Below are positions 45,901-54,428 of a stretch of DNA of 64,000 nucleotides, in pieces. Source of the DNA: Paramesorhizobium salinisoli (GTDB taxonomy: Bacteria > Pseudomonadota > Alphaproteobacteria > Rhizobiales > Rhizobiaceae); assembly GCF_003335045.1 (NCBI RefSeq), contig NZ_QOZG01000005.1, positions 186,001 through 250,000 of the forward strand. Reading direction: 5' to 3'. The stretch's first letter is position 1; every line of letters starts with the position of its first letter. Made by a program: the position numbers and the translations under genes. The notes beneath the pieces were generated by a model, which saw only the letters and a program-made list of their open reading frames with translations, was not told the origin of the DNA and ran no database searches.

Positions 45901-46060
45901 ACCCCCCTCTGCCCTGCCGGGCATCTCCCCCACAAGGAGGGAGATTAGCTGACATGATTTTCGGCTCTCATCCTGCGGCGTTTGCGATTGGTGCCGTACA
46001 CCGATGAAGGCCTGATCTCCCCCCTTGTGGGGGAGATGCCCGGCAGGGCAGAGGGGGGTG
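45901..46060. repeat. Palindromic repeat element R6, inside the GTA cluster
   Basis: The left arm is CCCCCCTCTGCCCTGCCGGGC plus CTCCCCCACAAGGAGGGAG. The right arm is CTCCCCCCTTGTGGGGGAG plus GCCCGGCAGGGCAGAGGGGGG. It lies between terminase large subunit and portal genes. Confidence 0.85.
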
Positions 46061-46096
46061 AGAACACAAACGCTTCATCAAAACAGAAGCGTCCAA

Positions 46097-47413
46097 CTAT
46101 TCCATCCGCCTGATCCTCGGCACCTTGTCCCTGCCGAGCATCAGTTCGTTGAGCGCCCAGACCAGCGCGTCGAGGCGGTCGGGCGAGCGGCCGGACGAAA
46201 GCCCGCCCGGTGCGAAATCGCACATTTCATCTTCGAGCGCCGGAAAACGCCCGGCGTGGCGGATACGGCCCTGCTCGTAGAGCGCTGCCACCGGTTCGGC
46301 GCGAAGCCATTTGCCGCGCATCGCGCGGACAGGGCGAACGGGAACCGCATGATCTTCGGCTGATATCACCGCCGCCACCATGTCGCCGCCCTGGTTGACT
46401 TCGGCAATGATCATATCCGCCTCGAGGCGGTGATAAAGCGCGATAGCCCGGCGCGCCCATTGATAGGGCTTTGCCTGGGAAAGCGTTTCATCGGCCAGCA
46501 CCCAGCCGAAACCGTCGTGATCGACGCCCGCCGCGACGATGCCGCAGGCGTCGGAATTCTTCCCCGCACTTGCCGGCGGATCGACGGCGACGACAACGCG
46601 CCTCAATGGCGGAACCGTCTTACAGACGAGCCCTTCGATCGACGCGCGCGACCAGAGCGCATCGGCGCGATCCTCGATCAACTCGCCATCGAGTTCCTGC
46701 CGGCCAAGCCGCGAGCCGGCATAGCGGCTTTCGATCATGCCCATGAAACCCGGCGCGAGATGGCCCGCATTCTCCGCCGTTCGCATCCGCGTCACGGGGA
46801 TGGATCTGTCGGCGAGCAGCATGCGGAGCAGAGCGACCGGACGCGGCGTGGTCGTCACGATCTGGCGCGGAGACCGCCCCAGCCTCAGACCGAACTGCAG
46901 CATGTCCCATGTCTCCTGCGGATGTTTCCACTTGGCAAGCTCGTCGCACCACGCCGCATCGAATTGCGGCCCGCGCAGGCTGTCTGGATCCTCGGAGGAA
47001 AAGAAAGACGCCACCGCGCCGCTCTCCCAGAGGAGCCGCCGCCGTGTCGTCTCAAGCCGGGGGCGGCCGCATCGCGAGACGGACAGAATGCCCGACGGCC
47101 CTTCCACCATGACTTCGCGCACATCGGCGAGCGTTTCGCCGACCAGCGCGATATGGCCGCATGTCTCCGAGGCAATGGTCGGGAGCCCTAGCGCCATTCC
47201 AGCGGTCCACTCGGCGCCGGCGCGGGTCTTGCCCGAACCGCGCCCGCCCATGACGAGCCAGGTGCGCCAGGGCATCATCGGCGGCTGCTGGGCGTCACGC
47301 CCCTGGTGAAACCACTCCCTGGTCAGCGCTATCGCCAGTTCGCCCTTCAAATGGCCGCTCGTTTTGCCGTTCAGGCCAACGTCGGATAATTTCGGCTGCC
47401 CGGAGATCTGCAA
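46097..47413 (-). CDS. GTA terminase large subunit (g2-like)
   Basis: TerL is the ATP-driven DNA packaging motor and nuclease. The Walker A motif MGGRGSGKTRAGAEW, Walker B-like FDAAWCDELAKW and the RNase H-like nuclease Asp in VVVAVDPPAS are present. The start chosen is the TTG at 47413 with AGGAGG nine bases upstream, giving 438 residues and a 119-base overlap with the upstream gene. An ATG at 47278 would remove the conserved pre-Walker region. In GTA systems this enzyme packages host DNA without site specificity. Confidence 0.93.
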   Translation of the reverse strand: MQISGQPKLSDVGLNGKTSGHLKGELAIALTREWFHQGRDAQQPPMMPWRTWLVMGGRGSGKTRAGAEWTAGMALGLPTIASETCGHIALVGETLADVREVMVEGPSGILSVSRCGRPRLETTRRRLLWESGAVASFFSSEDPDSLRGPQFDAAWCDELAKWKHPQETWDMLQFGLRLGRSPRQIVTTTPRPVALLRMLLADRSIPVTRMRTAENAGHLAPGFMGMIESRYAGSRLGRQELDGELIEDRADALWSRASIEGLVCKTVPPLRRVVVAVDPPASAGKNSDACGIVAAGVDHDGFGWVLADETLSQAKPYQWARRAIALYHRLEADMIIAEVNQGGDMVAAVISAEDHAVPVRPVRAMRGKWLRAEPVAALYEQGRIRHAGRFPALEDEMCDFAPGGLSSGRSPDRLDALVWALNELMLGRDKVPRIRRME

Positions 47414-47831
47414 GTTCGTTGATCCTCCTGTCGATGCGAGCCAGAGCCTCGCGCAGTTCTTCCGGCTTGACCGGCACGGGATCGGCATCAGTGACCGGCC
47501 GCGCAGTACTCTCGCGTTCCAGATCGATCACCGCTTTCAGAGCGCGAGCCAGCGAGACCAGCGCATCGATCGCACCCTTATCTGGCACCTTGCCACCTTC
47601 GGTCAGCCGCATCAGCTCGGCGCGGATATTGGCCAGAATCTCTTCCATGCCGGGAAGCCTCGCTGCATCCCCATTGGGGTTGATCCCCAACTGGCGCAGA
47701 CGAGTCAGATAGTTTTTTTCCTTCATACCCAGGAGAAAGGCGATGTTGGCATGAGGGACGCCGTATTTGGAAGTGAGCCGATAGCCCACGCGGGTACGCT
47801 CGATTGCTACACTGCTGGGAGGGGTTGGCAT
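47295..47831 (-). CDS. Putative small terminase subunit (g1-like), first gene of the GTA cluster
   Basis: The 178-residue product has a helix-turn-helix-like N-terminus (SKYGVPHANIAFLLGMKEKNYLTRL) and a helical, charged remainder (EELREALARIDRRINELADL), as expected of a TerS oligomerisation domain. Its position directly before terL supports this. Identity with RcGTA g1 is by position and general features, not by a recognised motif. The upstream region holds the truncated repeat R7. Confidence 0.75.
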   Translation of the reverse strand: MPTPPSSVAIERTRVGYRLTSKYGVPHANIAFLLGMKEKNYLTRLRQLGINPNGDAARLPGMEEILANIRAELMRLTEGGKVPDKGAIDALVSLARALKAVIDLERESTARPVTDADPVPVKPEELREALARIDRRINELADLRAAEIIRRWPERQNERPFEGRTGDSADQGVVSPGA

Positions 47832-48245
47832 GGTGGTCTTCCCTTATAGCCTTGGCGGGACAACCCCTCTGCCCTGTCGGGCATCTCCCCCTCGAGGGGG
47901 AGATTGGCTGACAAGCCAGAGGAGGGCGTGGCGGTTTCGCTCAAGCGTGAAAACCGCGCAGCTCTACAGCCAAGGCCATTCAAGCCCCGCTCTCCGCTGC
48001 CGGATACAATTTTGTGACGATAACTGAAACCTAGCAAAGCACCGTCACGCTGTCAAGGATTATTTTCCTATTCCGGATATTGTCTTGATAGTGGCGGCGG
48101 AGAGACAGGCGCGGGGGAATGGTTACCATATCCCCTCTGCGTGCTTGCCGTTTTGGTGTAAATGCTACAGAATTCGTTTGTGGTGGGTATACTTCATCGG
48201 CGCGTTTGAAACGGTGTCGTCCACGAACAGAGCGAAGAGGCGGCA
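47832..48245. other. Divergent intergenic region upstream of the GTA cluster and the PBP gene
   Basis: The first 100 bases hold the truncated palindromic repeat R7. The remaining 300 bases are AT-richer and should contain the promoters of both divergent genes. I could not identify a confident sigma or CtrA-type site. Confidence 0.4.
47854..47932. repeat. Truncated palindromic repeat R7
   Basis: The left arm is intact (GGCGGGACAACCCCTCTGCCCTG, then CTCCCCCTCGAGGGGGAG). The right part is degenerate (GCCAGAGGAGGGCGTGG), so the element is about half the usual length. It lies upstream of the first GTA gene, probably in its leader. Confidence 0.7.
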
Positions 48246-50408
48246 TTGAGCGAAAAGCCAAAAACATCGCCCGGACGGCGCAAGCCGTTCCGCAGCCCGC
48301 GGCTGATCGGCATCGATGCCTGGATCGACAGCGCGCTCTATAATCTGCGTTTCGCGCTTGCCGAATTCTGGGAAAACACGACCATCTTCTTCCGGCGTTT
48401 CCGGGTGCGCGGGTTTCGCCGTTTTGTCGTGGAATTGCTCGACGAAGGCTTTACCCTCGGTGTCGGCGGCTCAGTGCTTCTTCTGGCGCTGGCGTTGCCC
48501 GCCTTCCAGGAAACGCGCAAGGACTGGCGTGCGCAGGACGATTTCGCCGTCACCTTCCTTGACCGCTACGGCAACGAGATTGGCCAGCGCGGCATCATCC
48601 ATCGCGATGCGGTTCCCATCGACGAATTGCCGGACCATGTGATCAAGGCGGTTCTTGGAACGGAGGACCGCCGCTTCTTCGACCATATCGGCATCGATTT
48701 TCTCGGCCTCACCCGCGCTATGACGGAGAATGTGCGCGCCAACACGGTCGTCCAGGGCGGATCGACGATCACGCAGCAATTGGCGAAGAACCTGTTCCTG
48801 TCCAACGAGCGCACCATCGAGCGCAAGGTCAAGGAGGCTTTCCTGGCCCTGTGGCTGGAAGTCAACATGAGCAAGAAGGAAATCCTGCAGCTCTATCTCG
48901 ACCGCGCCTATATGGGCGGCGGCACGTTCGGCATAGCGGCGGCATCGGAATTCTATTTCGGCAAGAGCGTCAAGGACGTCTCGCTCGCCGAAGCGGCGAT
49001 GCTGGCGGGACTGTTCAAGGCGCCGGCCAAATTCGCGCCGCATGTCAACCTGCCCGCTGCCCGCGCCCGCGCCAATGTCGTCCTCTCCAACATGGTTCAG
49101 AGCGGCCTGATGACCGAGGGACAGGTCGTCGCGGCCCGACGCAACCCGGCTGATGTCGTCGATCGCGGCCAGGACGAAAGCCCGGATTATTTCCTCGATT
49201 GGGCGTTCGACGAGGTGAAGAAGGTCGCCGGCGACATGCCTCAGCATTCGCTCATCGTGCGCACTACGCTCGACCGCAATCTGCAGAAAGCCGCGGAGGA
49301 AGCCGTCGAGTTTCATCTGCGCCAATATGGCAAGGAATATCAGGTTTCCCAGGCGGCGGCGGTCGTCCTGACGAATGACGGCGGGGTGCGCGGTCTCGTC
49401 GGCGGGCGCGACTATGGCGAAAGCCAGTTCAATCGCGCCACAAAGGCGCAGCGTCAGGCGGGTTCATCATTCAAGCCCTATGTCTATGCGGCGGCCATGG
49501 AAAAGGGCATGACGCCGAAAAGCGTCGTCTCGGACGGGCCGATCAGCTGGGGCAACTGGTCGCCGCGCAATTACGGGCGCAGCTACGCCGGCAGGGTCGA
49601 TCTGACGACCGCGCTGGTCAAATCGCTGAATACGGTTCCGGTGCGGCTGGCCAAGGACTATCTGACGACCGCGCCCATCGTCGCGCTGACCAAGGCCATG
49701 GGTGTCGAATCGCCCATATCCTCGCACAAGACCATGGTGCTCGGCACTTCGGGGATGACGGTGATGGATCAGGCGACCGGCTATAACGTCTTCGCCAGCG
49801 GCGGCTTCGCCGGAACACGTCATGCCTTCACGCAGATCATGAACCAGCGCGGCGACGTGCTGTGGGACTGGAGCCGGGATGGCGAGAAGCCGCATCGTGT
49901 CCTCTCGGAAAAGGCGGCCAGCGAAATGAACTCCATGCTGGTGCAGGTTCCCGAATGGGGCACCGGGCGGCGCGCGGCATTGCCCATGACGCGCGTGGCC
50001 GGCAAGACCGGCACGACGCAGAGCTATCGCGACGCATGGTTCGTCGGCTTCACCGGCAATTACACGGCAGCGGTCTGGTACGGCAATGACAGCTTCGCGC
50101 CGACGAAGGACCTGACCGGCGGCATTCTGCCGGCGATGACTTGGCAGCGGATGATGAACTACGCCCATCAGAACATCGACCTCAAGCCTATTCCCGGGAT
50201 CGATTCTCCCTTCCCTGCACCGGCTAAGGTTGCCTCCGGCAAGGGGGCGAAGGACAAGGCTGCGCCGGAGGAAGGCGAAAGCCTGGTCGAGCGGCCCCGC
50301 GCCCTCTCCAGCGGAACGACAAAAGCGCTGCGGGAACTGAACGAACGCTTCAAGACCGCCCCGCCCCTGTCCGCTCCCACCGAGCGCACAAGGCTTTCGG
50401 CTCTTTGA
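48246..50408 (+). CDS. Class A penicillin-binding protein (PBP1A family)
   Basis: The product polymerises and cross-links peptidoglycan. The 720-residue protein has an N-terminal cytoplasmic tail, one membrane anchor (about residues 75-95, GGSVLLLALALPAF), a GT51 glycosyltransferase domain (TEDRRFFDHIGID with catalytic Glu, VQGGSTITQQLAKNL) and a transpeptidase domain with SxxK (GSSFKPY), SxN (KSLNTV) and KTG (AGKTGTTQ). It starts with TTG at 48246 after GAAGAGG. The C-terminal tail of about 50 residues is Ala/Lys/Pro-rich and probably disordered. Confidence 0.94.
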   Translation: MSEKPKTSPGRRKPFRSPRLIGIDAWIDSALYNLRFALAEFWENTTIFFRRFRVRGFRRFVVELLDEGFTLGVGGSVLLLALALPAFQETRKDWRAQDDFAVTFLDRYGNEIGQRGIIHRDAVPIDELPDHVIKAVLGTEDRRFFDHIGIDFLGLTRAMTENVRANTVVQGGSTITQQLAKNLFLSNERTIERKVKEAFLALWLEVNMSKKEILQLYLDRAYMGGGTFGIAAASEFYFGKSVKDVSLAEAAMLAGLFKAPAKFAPHVNLPAARARANVVLSNMVQSGLMTEGQVVAARRNPADVVDRGQDESPDYFLDWAFDEVKKVAGDMPQHSLIVRTTLDRNLQKAAEEAVEFHLRQYGKEYQVSQAAAVVLTNDGGVRGLVGGRDYGESQFNRATKAQRQAGSSFKPYVYAAAMEKGMTPKSVVSDGPISWGNWSPRNYGRSYAGRVDLTTALVKSLNTVPVRLAKDYLTTAPIVALTKAMGVESPISSHKTMVLGTSGMTVMDQATGYNVFASGGFAGTRHAFTQIMNQRGDVLWDWSRDGEKPHRVLSEKAASEMNSMLVQVPEWGTGRRAALPMTRVAGKTGTTQSYRDAWFVGFTGNYTAAVWYGNDSFAPTKDLTGGILPAMTWQRMMNYAHQNIDLKPIPGIDSPFPAPAKVASGKGAKDKAAPEEGESLVERPRALSSGTTKALRELNERFKTAPPLSAPTERTRLSAL

Positions 50409-50474
50409 GTGATGATGCTTTCACAGCGCAAAAATTTTTATGCAACGTGTGAAATCAGAATGTTTCCTGTTTCG

Positions 50475-50670
50475 ATGGAAACGCTAAGCGCCCCCTTCTG
50501 TCCTGCCGGACATCTCCCCCGCGAGGGGGGAGATTGGCCGATACGACCCTCCCCGTCCGTTCCGAAACATTTGCGATTTTTGCCAAACCTCCATGAAAGC
50601 GTAATCTCCCCCCTTGCGGGGGAGATGGCTGGCAGGCCAGAGGGGGGCACTGTTCCGCCAGCGATTCCAG
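50475..50670. repeat. Palindromic repeat element R8
   Basis: The outer arms ATGGAAACGCT and CCAGCGATTCCAG, the GCGCCCCCTTCTGTCC core and the CTCCCCCGCGAGGGGGGAG hairpin are on the left, with the inverted form on the right. It lies between the PBP and DUF1214 genes. Its right end sits immediately upstream of the DUF1214 start. Confidence 0.85.
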
Positions 50671-50694
50671 TTAAAATTGAAATCCTTTAGCCCC

Positions 50695-51285
50695 ATGCTT
50701 CGCACCATTTTCCTCACAAGCCTGATTCTCGCCATCGCCATCGGCGGCGGTGCGGGCAGCGTGCAGTATGCGCTCGATCGCTTCGAGGGTTTCGGCGCGC
50801 TCGATGTCGGACAGTGGAGCGCTTTTCCGGCGGCGGGCACGCCGGATTCCGACCCTTATGCCAAGGCGCGCGGCGCCAGGGACGGGACGCTTGCGCTCGG
50901 GGCGGCGGAAGGCCTGATCTTCCATGCCAGCCGCGATACGCAGGGCCGGCTGCTTGATCGCAACTGCACCTATCGCATTACCGGCAAGACGCCGCCCGCC
51001 CGCTTCTGGACGCTTTATGGCGCCGATGCGTCGCTGCATCCCCTGCCCCCGCAACCGGACATGCTGCCGGCCATCCATTCGCGCCAGATCCTGCGTGCCG
51101 AAGACGGGAGCTTTGTCATCACGGTCTCGCCGCAGGCCCAGCCCGGCAATTGGCTGCCGGTTTCGGGGTCCGGTCCCTTCGTCCTGGTGATGACCTTCTA
51201 CGACACGCCGGTCGCCAGTTCCTCCGGGCTTTCCGATCTGGTGATGCCCGGGGCAAGTCTCGTGGAGGGCGGCTGCCATGGGTAA
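50695..51285 (+). CDS. DUF1214 domain protein
   Basis: The start is the ATG at 50695; the longer frame would translate repeat R8 and is rejected. The 196-residue protein has an N-terminal hydrophobic anchor (MLRTIFLTSLILAIAIGGGAG) and the DUF1214 core (CTYRITGKTPPARFWTLYG, PGNWLPVSGSGPFVLVMTFYD). It is probably exported. It overlaps the DUF1254 gene by eight bases, and these two domains are habitually paired. The biochemical role is unknown. Confidence 0.88.
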   Translation: MLRTIFLTSLILAIAIGGGAGSVQYALDRFEGFGALDVGQWSAFPAAGTPDSDPYAKARGARDGTLALGAAEGLIFHASRDTQGRLLDRNCTYRITGKTPPARFWTLYGADASLHPLPPQPDMLPAIHSRQILRAEDGSFVITVSPQAQPGNWLPVSGSGPFVLVMTFYDTPVASSSGLSDLVMPGASLVEGGCHG

Positions 51286-51835
51286 GCCGATCATCGGCAG
51301 GCTGATCTATGCGCTGATGATCGGCCTGATCGGCGCGGGAATCGTCCACATTGCCGTGCTGTTGCTTGTTCCCGTCTATTCGGACCGCAATGCGTGGTCG
51401 CGGATATCGACCTATGGCAATCCCTATCGCTTTCATGTTCTCGAGACGGAGAAGGACGGACGCGGCGGCGCTCATGATCCGCTCTTTCAGGAGGCCGCAT
51501 GCCGTTTCAATCTCCTGGACGGCCCGGTGCATGTGACCGCAGCGGGCAATGTGCCCTTCTGGTCGGTGTCGATCTATAATCGCAGGGGAGAAAACCTCTA
51601 CAGCTTCAACGATCGCACCTCCACCGACGGCAAGCTCGATCTTGTCGTCGCCAATCCGGTGCAGATGGTGGATCTCAAGAAAGACCTGCCGGAAGCTGTC
51701 GCGCAATCCATTCTGGTGGAGAAGGATATCGGCGAGGGTTTCGTGGTGATACGCGGTTTTACGCCGGACCAGAGCTGGCAACCATCGGTGCGCAATTTCC
51801 TGAGCGAGGCGGATTGCCGTTCGCTGCCGATGTAA
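51278..51835 (+). CDS. DUF1254 domain protein
   Basis: The 185-residue product begins with a membrane anchor (residues about 7-31, LIYALMIGLIGAGIVHIAVLLLV). It then carries DUF1254 sequence (RFHVLE, DPLFQEAACRFNLLDGPVHVTA, PFWSVSIYNRRGENLYSFND). It partners with the DUF1214 protein encoded just upstream by overlap. Location in the envelope is likely; function is unknown. Confidence 0.88.
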   Translation: MGKPIIGRLIYALMIGLIGAGIVHIAVLLLVPVYSDRNAWSRISTYGNPYRFHVLETEKDGRGGAHDPLFQEAACRFNLLDGPVHVTAAGNVPFWSVSIYNRRGENLYSFNDRTSTDGKLDLVVANPVQMVDLKKDLPEAVAQSILVEKDIGEGFVVIRGFTPDQSWQPSVRNFLSEADCRSLPM

Positions 51836-51970
51836 GCATCGGCTTAAACATCACGGGCCGCTCCATGGTTAACAGCTTGCTAAGGCTTCTCCGCTAGATT
51901 GCGCAACAGAGCCGGTCATCCTGCTCTTCAAACCTGTTGTGTTGCTTGCGATTTATCCGGAGTACCCCGC

Positions 51971-53041
51971 GTGACAAACGAACAGTTCCGCGCCCTGGAA
52001 ACCCTGTCCGGCAGCGGAAAGGCCAGCGGCGGCAAGGCTGACGATCTCATTTCCGCGGCCGTCACCGCCTTCACCGCCCTTACGCGTCCGGCGAAAAATG
52101 AAATCCAGCAACTCGAAGATCTGGCGTTGCCGCTTCTCGAAAATGCGACGCCGCGCGGCAAGCGTCATGCCGCCGCCGTGCTGTCGCAACTGGACAATGC
52201 GCCGCGCAAGCTCGTCCTGGCGCTCTGCAGCGAGGCGGTCGAAATCGCAGCGCCGCTGCTTCTGCGCTCGACCGTCCTGACATCGACCGACCTCGTCGAT
52301 ATCATCGGCAGGCAAGGGCTGGGACATGCCCGCGCTATCGCCCGACGCCAGCAGGTCGATCCGATCGTGGAGAGCCTCCTGGAAAGCTTCGCCGACCCCG
52401 CCATCGACCGGTCAATGGCGGTCAGGCGGCATTTGGCGCGCGCCGAGGCGCATAAGGATTCGAGCCTGAGGGTAGAATCCTCACCCCCGGCCCCTGTTTC
52501 TGACGCAGCGCGTAAAACGCACGATTCTCTGCGCACAATCATGCGCGAGACCACACCCCATCATTTGGCCCCTAATCCGGCTGTGGAACGCCGACTGGCC
52601 GGAGAGGTCCGGGCCCCATCGGCGGCAGCCGATCATCTGATCGATACGGCGCTTCTCATCGATCCGATATTCTTCCGCAACCTTCTCGCCGATACGCTCA
52701 GCGTGACCTTCGAGCATGCGCAGCTCATCATCGGCAAATGGCCGGATTCGCAGCTGCCCATCGCGCTCAGGGCATTGGGGCTATCCGCACAGGACAGCTA
52801 TCTGATCCTGACGGCGGTGCTTGGCACCATCCATGGCGACAAGGATGCGCTACGGGATTTCGTGTATTTCTACCGCTCCATCGAGCGTGAAACGGCGCTC
52901 GCCATCGTGCGGCGCTGGAAAGCCGGCGAAATGACTGCCCTGTTGCGGCAGAAATTGCGCGAAATGGCCGTTGCCGATGAAGATCCCATACTGGACGCCG
53001 CCAACAGCGATCATGGTACGCCACTGAAGGCCGTGCGCTGA
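51971..53041 (+). CDS. DUF2336 domain protein
   Basis: The start is the GTG at 51971 with GGAG eight bases upstream. The 356-residue product is helical, with DUF2336 features (LALPLLENATPRGKRHAAAVLSQLDNAP, VEIAAPLLLRSTVLTSTDLVDII) and a C-terminal repeat of the domain (DRSMAVRRHLARA, LIDPIFFRNLLADTL). The centre is low-complexity. It has no signal peptide. The family is alphaproteobacterial and of unknown function. A partial palindromic repeat follows the gene. Confidence 0.85.
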   Translation: MTNEQFRALETLSGSGKASGGKADDLISAAVTAFTALTRPAKNEIQQLEDLALPLLENATPRGKRHAAAVLSQLDNAPRKLVLALCSEAVEIAAPLLLRSTVLTSTDLVDIIGRQGLGHARAIARRQQVDPIVESLLESFADPAIDRSMAVRRHLARAEAHKDSSLRVESSPPAPVSDAARKTHDSLRTIMRETTPHHLAPNPAVERRLAGEVRAPSAAADHLIDTALLIDPIFFRNLLADTLSVTFEHAQLIIGKWPDSQLPIALRALGLSAQDSYLILTAVLGTIHGDKDALRDFVYFYRSIERETALAIVRRWKAGEMTALLRQKLREMAVADEDPILDAANSDHGTPLKAVR

Positions 53042-53095
53042 ATTTTCCGCGCGGTTCCTGTCCGGATGGAATCGCTGGCGTTATCGAGATTGAAG

Positions 53096-53136
53096 CGGAA
53101 ACGCTGGCGGGACAGCGCCCCCTCTGCCCTGCCGGC
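53096..53136. repeat. Partial palindromic repeat R9
   Basis: The outer arm and core (GGAAACGCTGGCGGGACAGCGCCCCCTCTGCCCTGCCGG) are present without the second arm. It sits between the convergent DUF2336 and DUF1491 genes. Confidence 0.65.
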
Positions 53137-53137
53137 A

Positions 53138-53479
53138 TCAATCGTCCGAGATCGGAAACAGCGCTTCGCCGGCATAGCCCTCGATTTCAACCAGCCATAG
53201 ATCCGGGTCGAAACGCGCTTCCTTGCGTAGTTTTTCATCGGCTTCCCCCTCGGGCAAATCCTGCCCGACGAGGGTGAAGACGCGCTCATCCGGCTTGCCG
53301 GACTCATAGGCGGTTTGCGGCGCCGGACCGTAGAGGTCGTAAGAACCGTCGGCCTTGCGCATCTTGATAAAGATCGCCCCGGCATCGGAGGAACCGCGCC
53401 GCGCGAGACAGGCGAAGCCGCCTGTGCCGTTTACCCGGCGTATGAGAGCTGAAATCCAGAAATCCGATGTCAGGCGCAA
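53138..53479 (-). CDS. DUF1491 family protein
   Basis: The 113-residue product matches DUF1491 (MRLTSDFWISALIRRVNGTGGFACLARRG at the start, GAIFIKM, FDPDLWLVEIE near the end). It is a small soluble protein of unknown function, conserved in alphaproteobacteria. It follows the peptidoglycan-binding-domain gene with a 13-base gap and is the last gene of an operon with the DivJ-like kinase. Confidence 0.92.
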   Translation of the reverse strand: MRLTSDFWISALIRRVNGTGGFACLARRGSSDAGAIFIKMRKADGSYDLYGPAPQTAYESGKPDERVFTLVGQDLPEGEADEKLRKEARFDPDLWLVEIEGYAGEALFPISDD

Positions 53480-53492
53480 ATGGAACGCCCCA

Positions 53493-54428
53493 TCAGCTTA
53501 TCAGGCCGATTTCACGCATCTTGGCGAGGAGTTCTGCATCGACCTGCCCCGTTACCTTGAGCCGGAAAAGCTTCTGGAATTCGCGGATAGCGTCCTGAGT
53601 GGTCTTGCCCGGCACGCCGTCGACGGTGATCAGATCATTGCCAAAGGCCTTGAGGCCCGCCTGGACCCGCACGATCTCCTGGGAGGAAACGGTGCTCTGG
53701 GGTTCCGGTTGCGGCCTGCCTGGGGCTGGCGCGCGCGGCATGGCGACAGCTGTGGTCATCGTGCGGTCGATGCCGCTTTCCTGCCGCTTCGGCCGTGTTC
53801 CGGGGATGGCGGTGGCAATTGCTTGGGCAATTTCGTCGGCGTTGCCGGATGCAGAAGCGGTTCGAATGCCGGCCTTCTCCTGCACCGCGCGCCAGGTGTC
53901 CAGCGCCTTGCGCGTCTGCGGGCCCGGCAGGCCGTCGACCGCACCTTCATAAAAGCCCAGCGCTGCAAGCTTTTGCTGCAGCTGCGCAATTTCGGGATCG
54001 CCGCCCTGGGCAAGCTGCGCTGCGGGCACAGGCAATTCACCCGTCTCGACAGCGGGTTGCAATGCCTCTTCCATATCCGGATCTGCCGGTCGCGACGGCT
54101 CGGACCAGGCCTGCTTTTCCGGCATGGGCGGCGCAGGTTTCGGCGTCGGGGGCGTCAGCGTCTGGATGGCGTTTTCGGGATGCGGTGCCGCCTTGTATAC
54201 GAGATCCGGCCGCGTCTTGAAGAACACGCCGCCATGCGCCTGCGGCTGATACCAGAGCGCATTGGCGGAGACGAAACCGAGCGTGACAAGGAAGGCGGTC
54301 GCGCCGCCCGTTGCAACCGGGTTGCGCGCAATGGCGTCGCCTGCCGCGATGGCCATTGCAGATACGGTAGCGAACAGCGCATCGACGATGCGGCGGCCCA
54401 TGCTACGCCGTTTTACGGGTTTGCGCAT
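53493..54428 (-). CDS. Membrane-anchored peptidoglycan-binding domain protein
   Basis: The start is the ATG at 54428 with AAGGAG upstream, giving 311 residues. A basic N-terminus and one hydrophobic segment (about residues 33-52, VATGGATAFLVTLGFVSANAL) are followed by a Pro-rich linker. Two PG_binding_1-type units follow: EIAQLQQKLAALGFYEGAVDGLPGPQT and VRVQAGLKAFGNDLITVDGVPGKTT. It is probably inner-membrane anchored with its domains in the periplasm. It overlaps the stop of the kinase gene by 26 bases, so the two are co-translated. Confidence 0.88.
   Translation of the reverse strand: MRKPVKRRSMGRRIVDALFATVSAMAIAAGDAIARNPVATGGATAFLVTLGFVSANALWYQPQAHGGVFFKTRPDLVYKAAPHPENAIQTLTPPTPKPAPPMPEKQAWSEPSRPADPDMEEALQPAVETGELPVPAAQLAQGGDPEIAQLQQKLAALGFYEGAVDGLPGPQTRKALDTWRAVQEKAGIRTASASGNADEIAQAIATAIPGTRPKRQESGIDRTMTTAVAMPRAPAPGRPQPEPQSTVSSQEIVRVQAGLKAFGNDLITVDGVPGKTTQDAIREFQKLFRLKVTGQVDAELLAKMREIGLIS

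Noticed and set aside
32638-47831. Ordinary integrated prophage
   Set aside because: No integrase, excisionase, repressor, replication genes or attachment-site duplication were seen, and gene order and small tape measure match RcGTA.
36731-50670. CRISPR array or insertion sequences
   Set aside because: The repeats are palindromic pairs at irregular distances with no cas genes, and none encodes a transposase.
50614-50694. N-terminal extension of the DUF1214 protein into repeat R8
   Set aside because: The extension would translate repeat sequence; the ATG at 50695 starts directly at the signal anchor.
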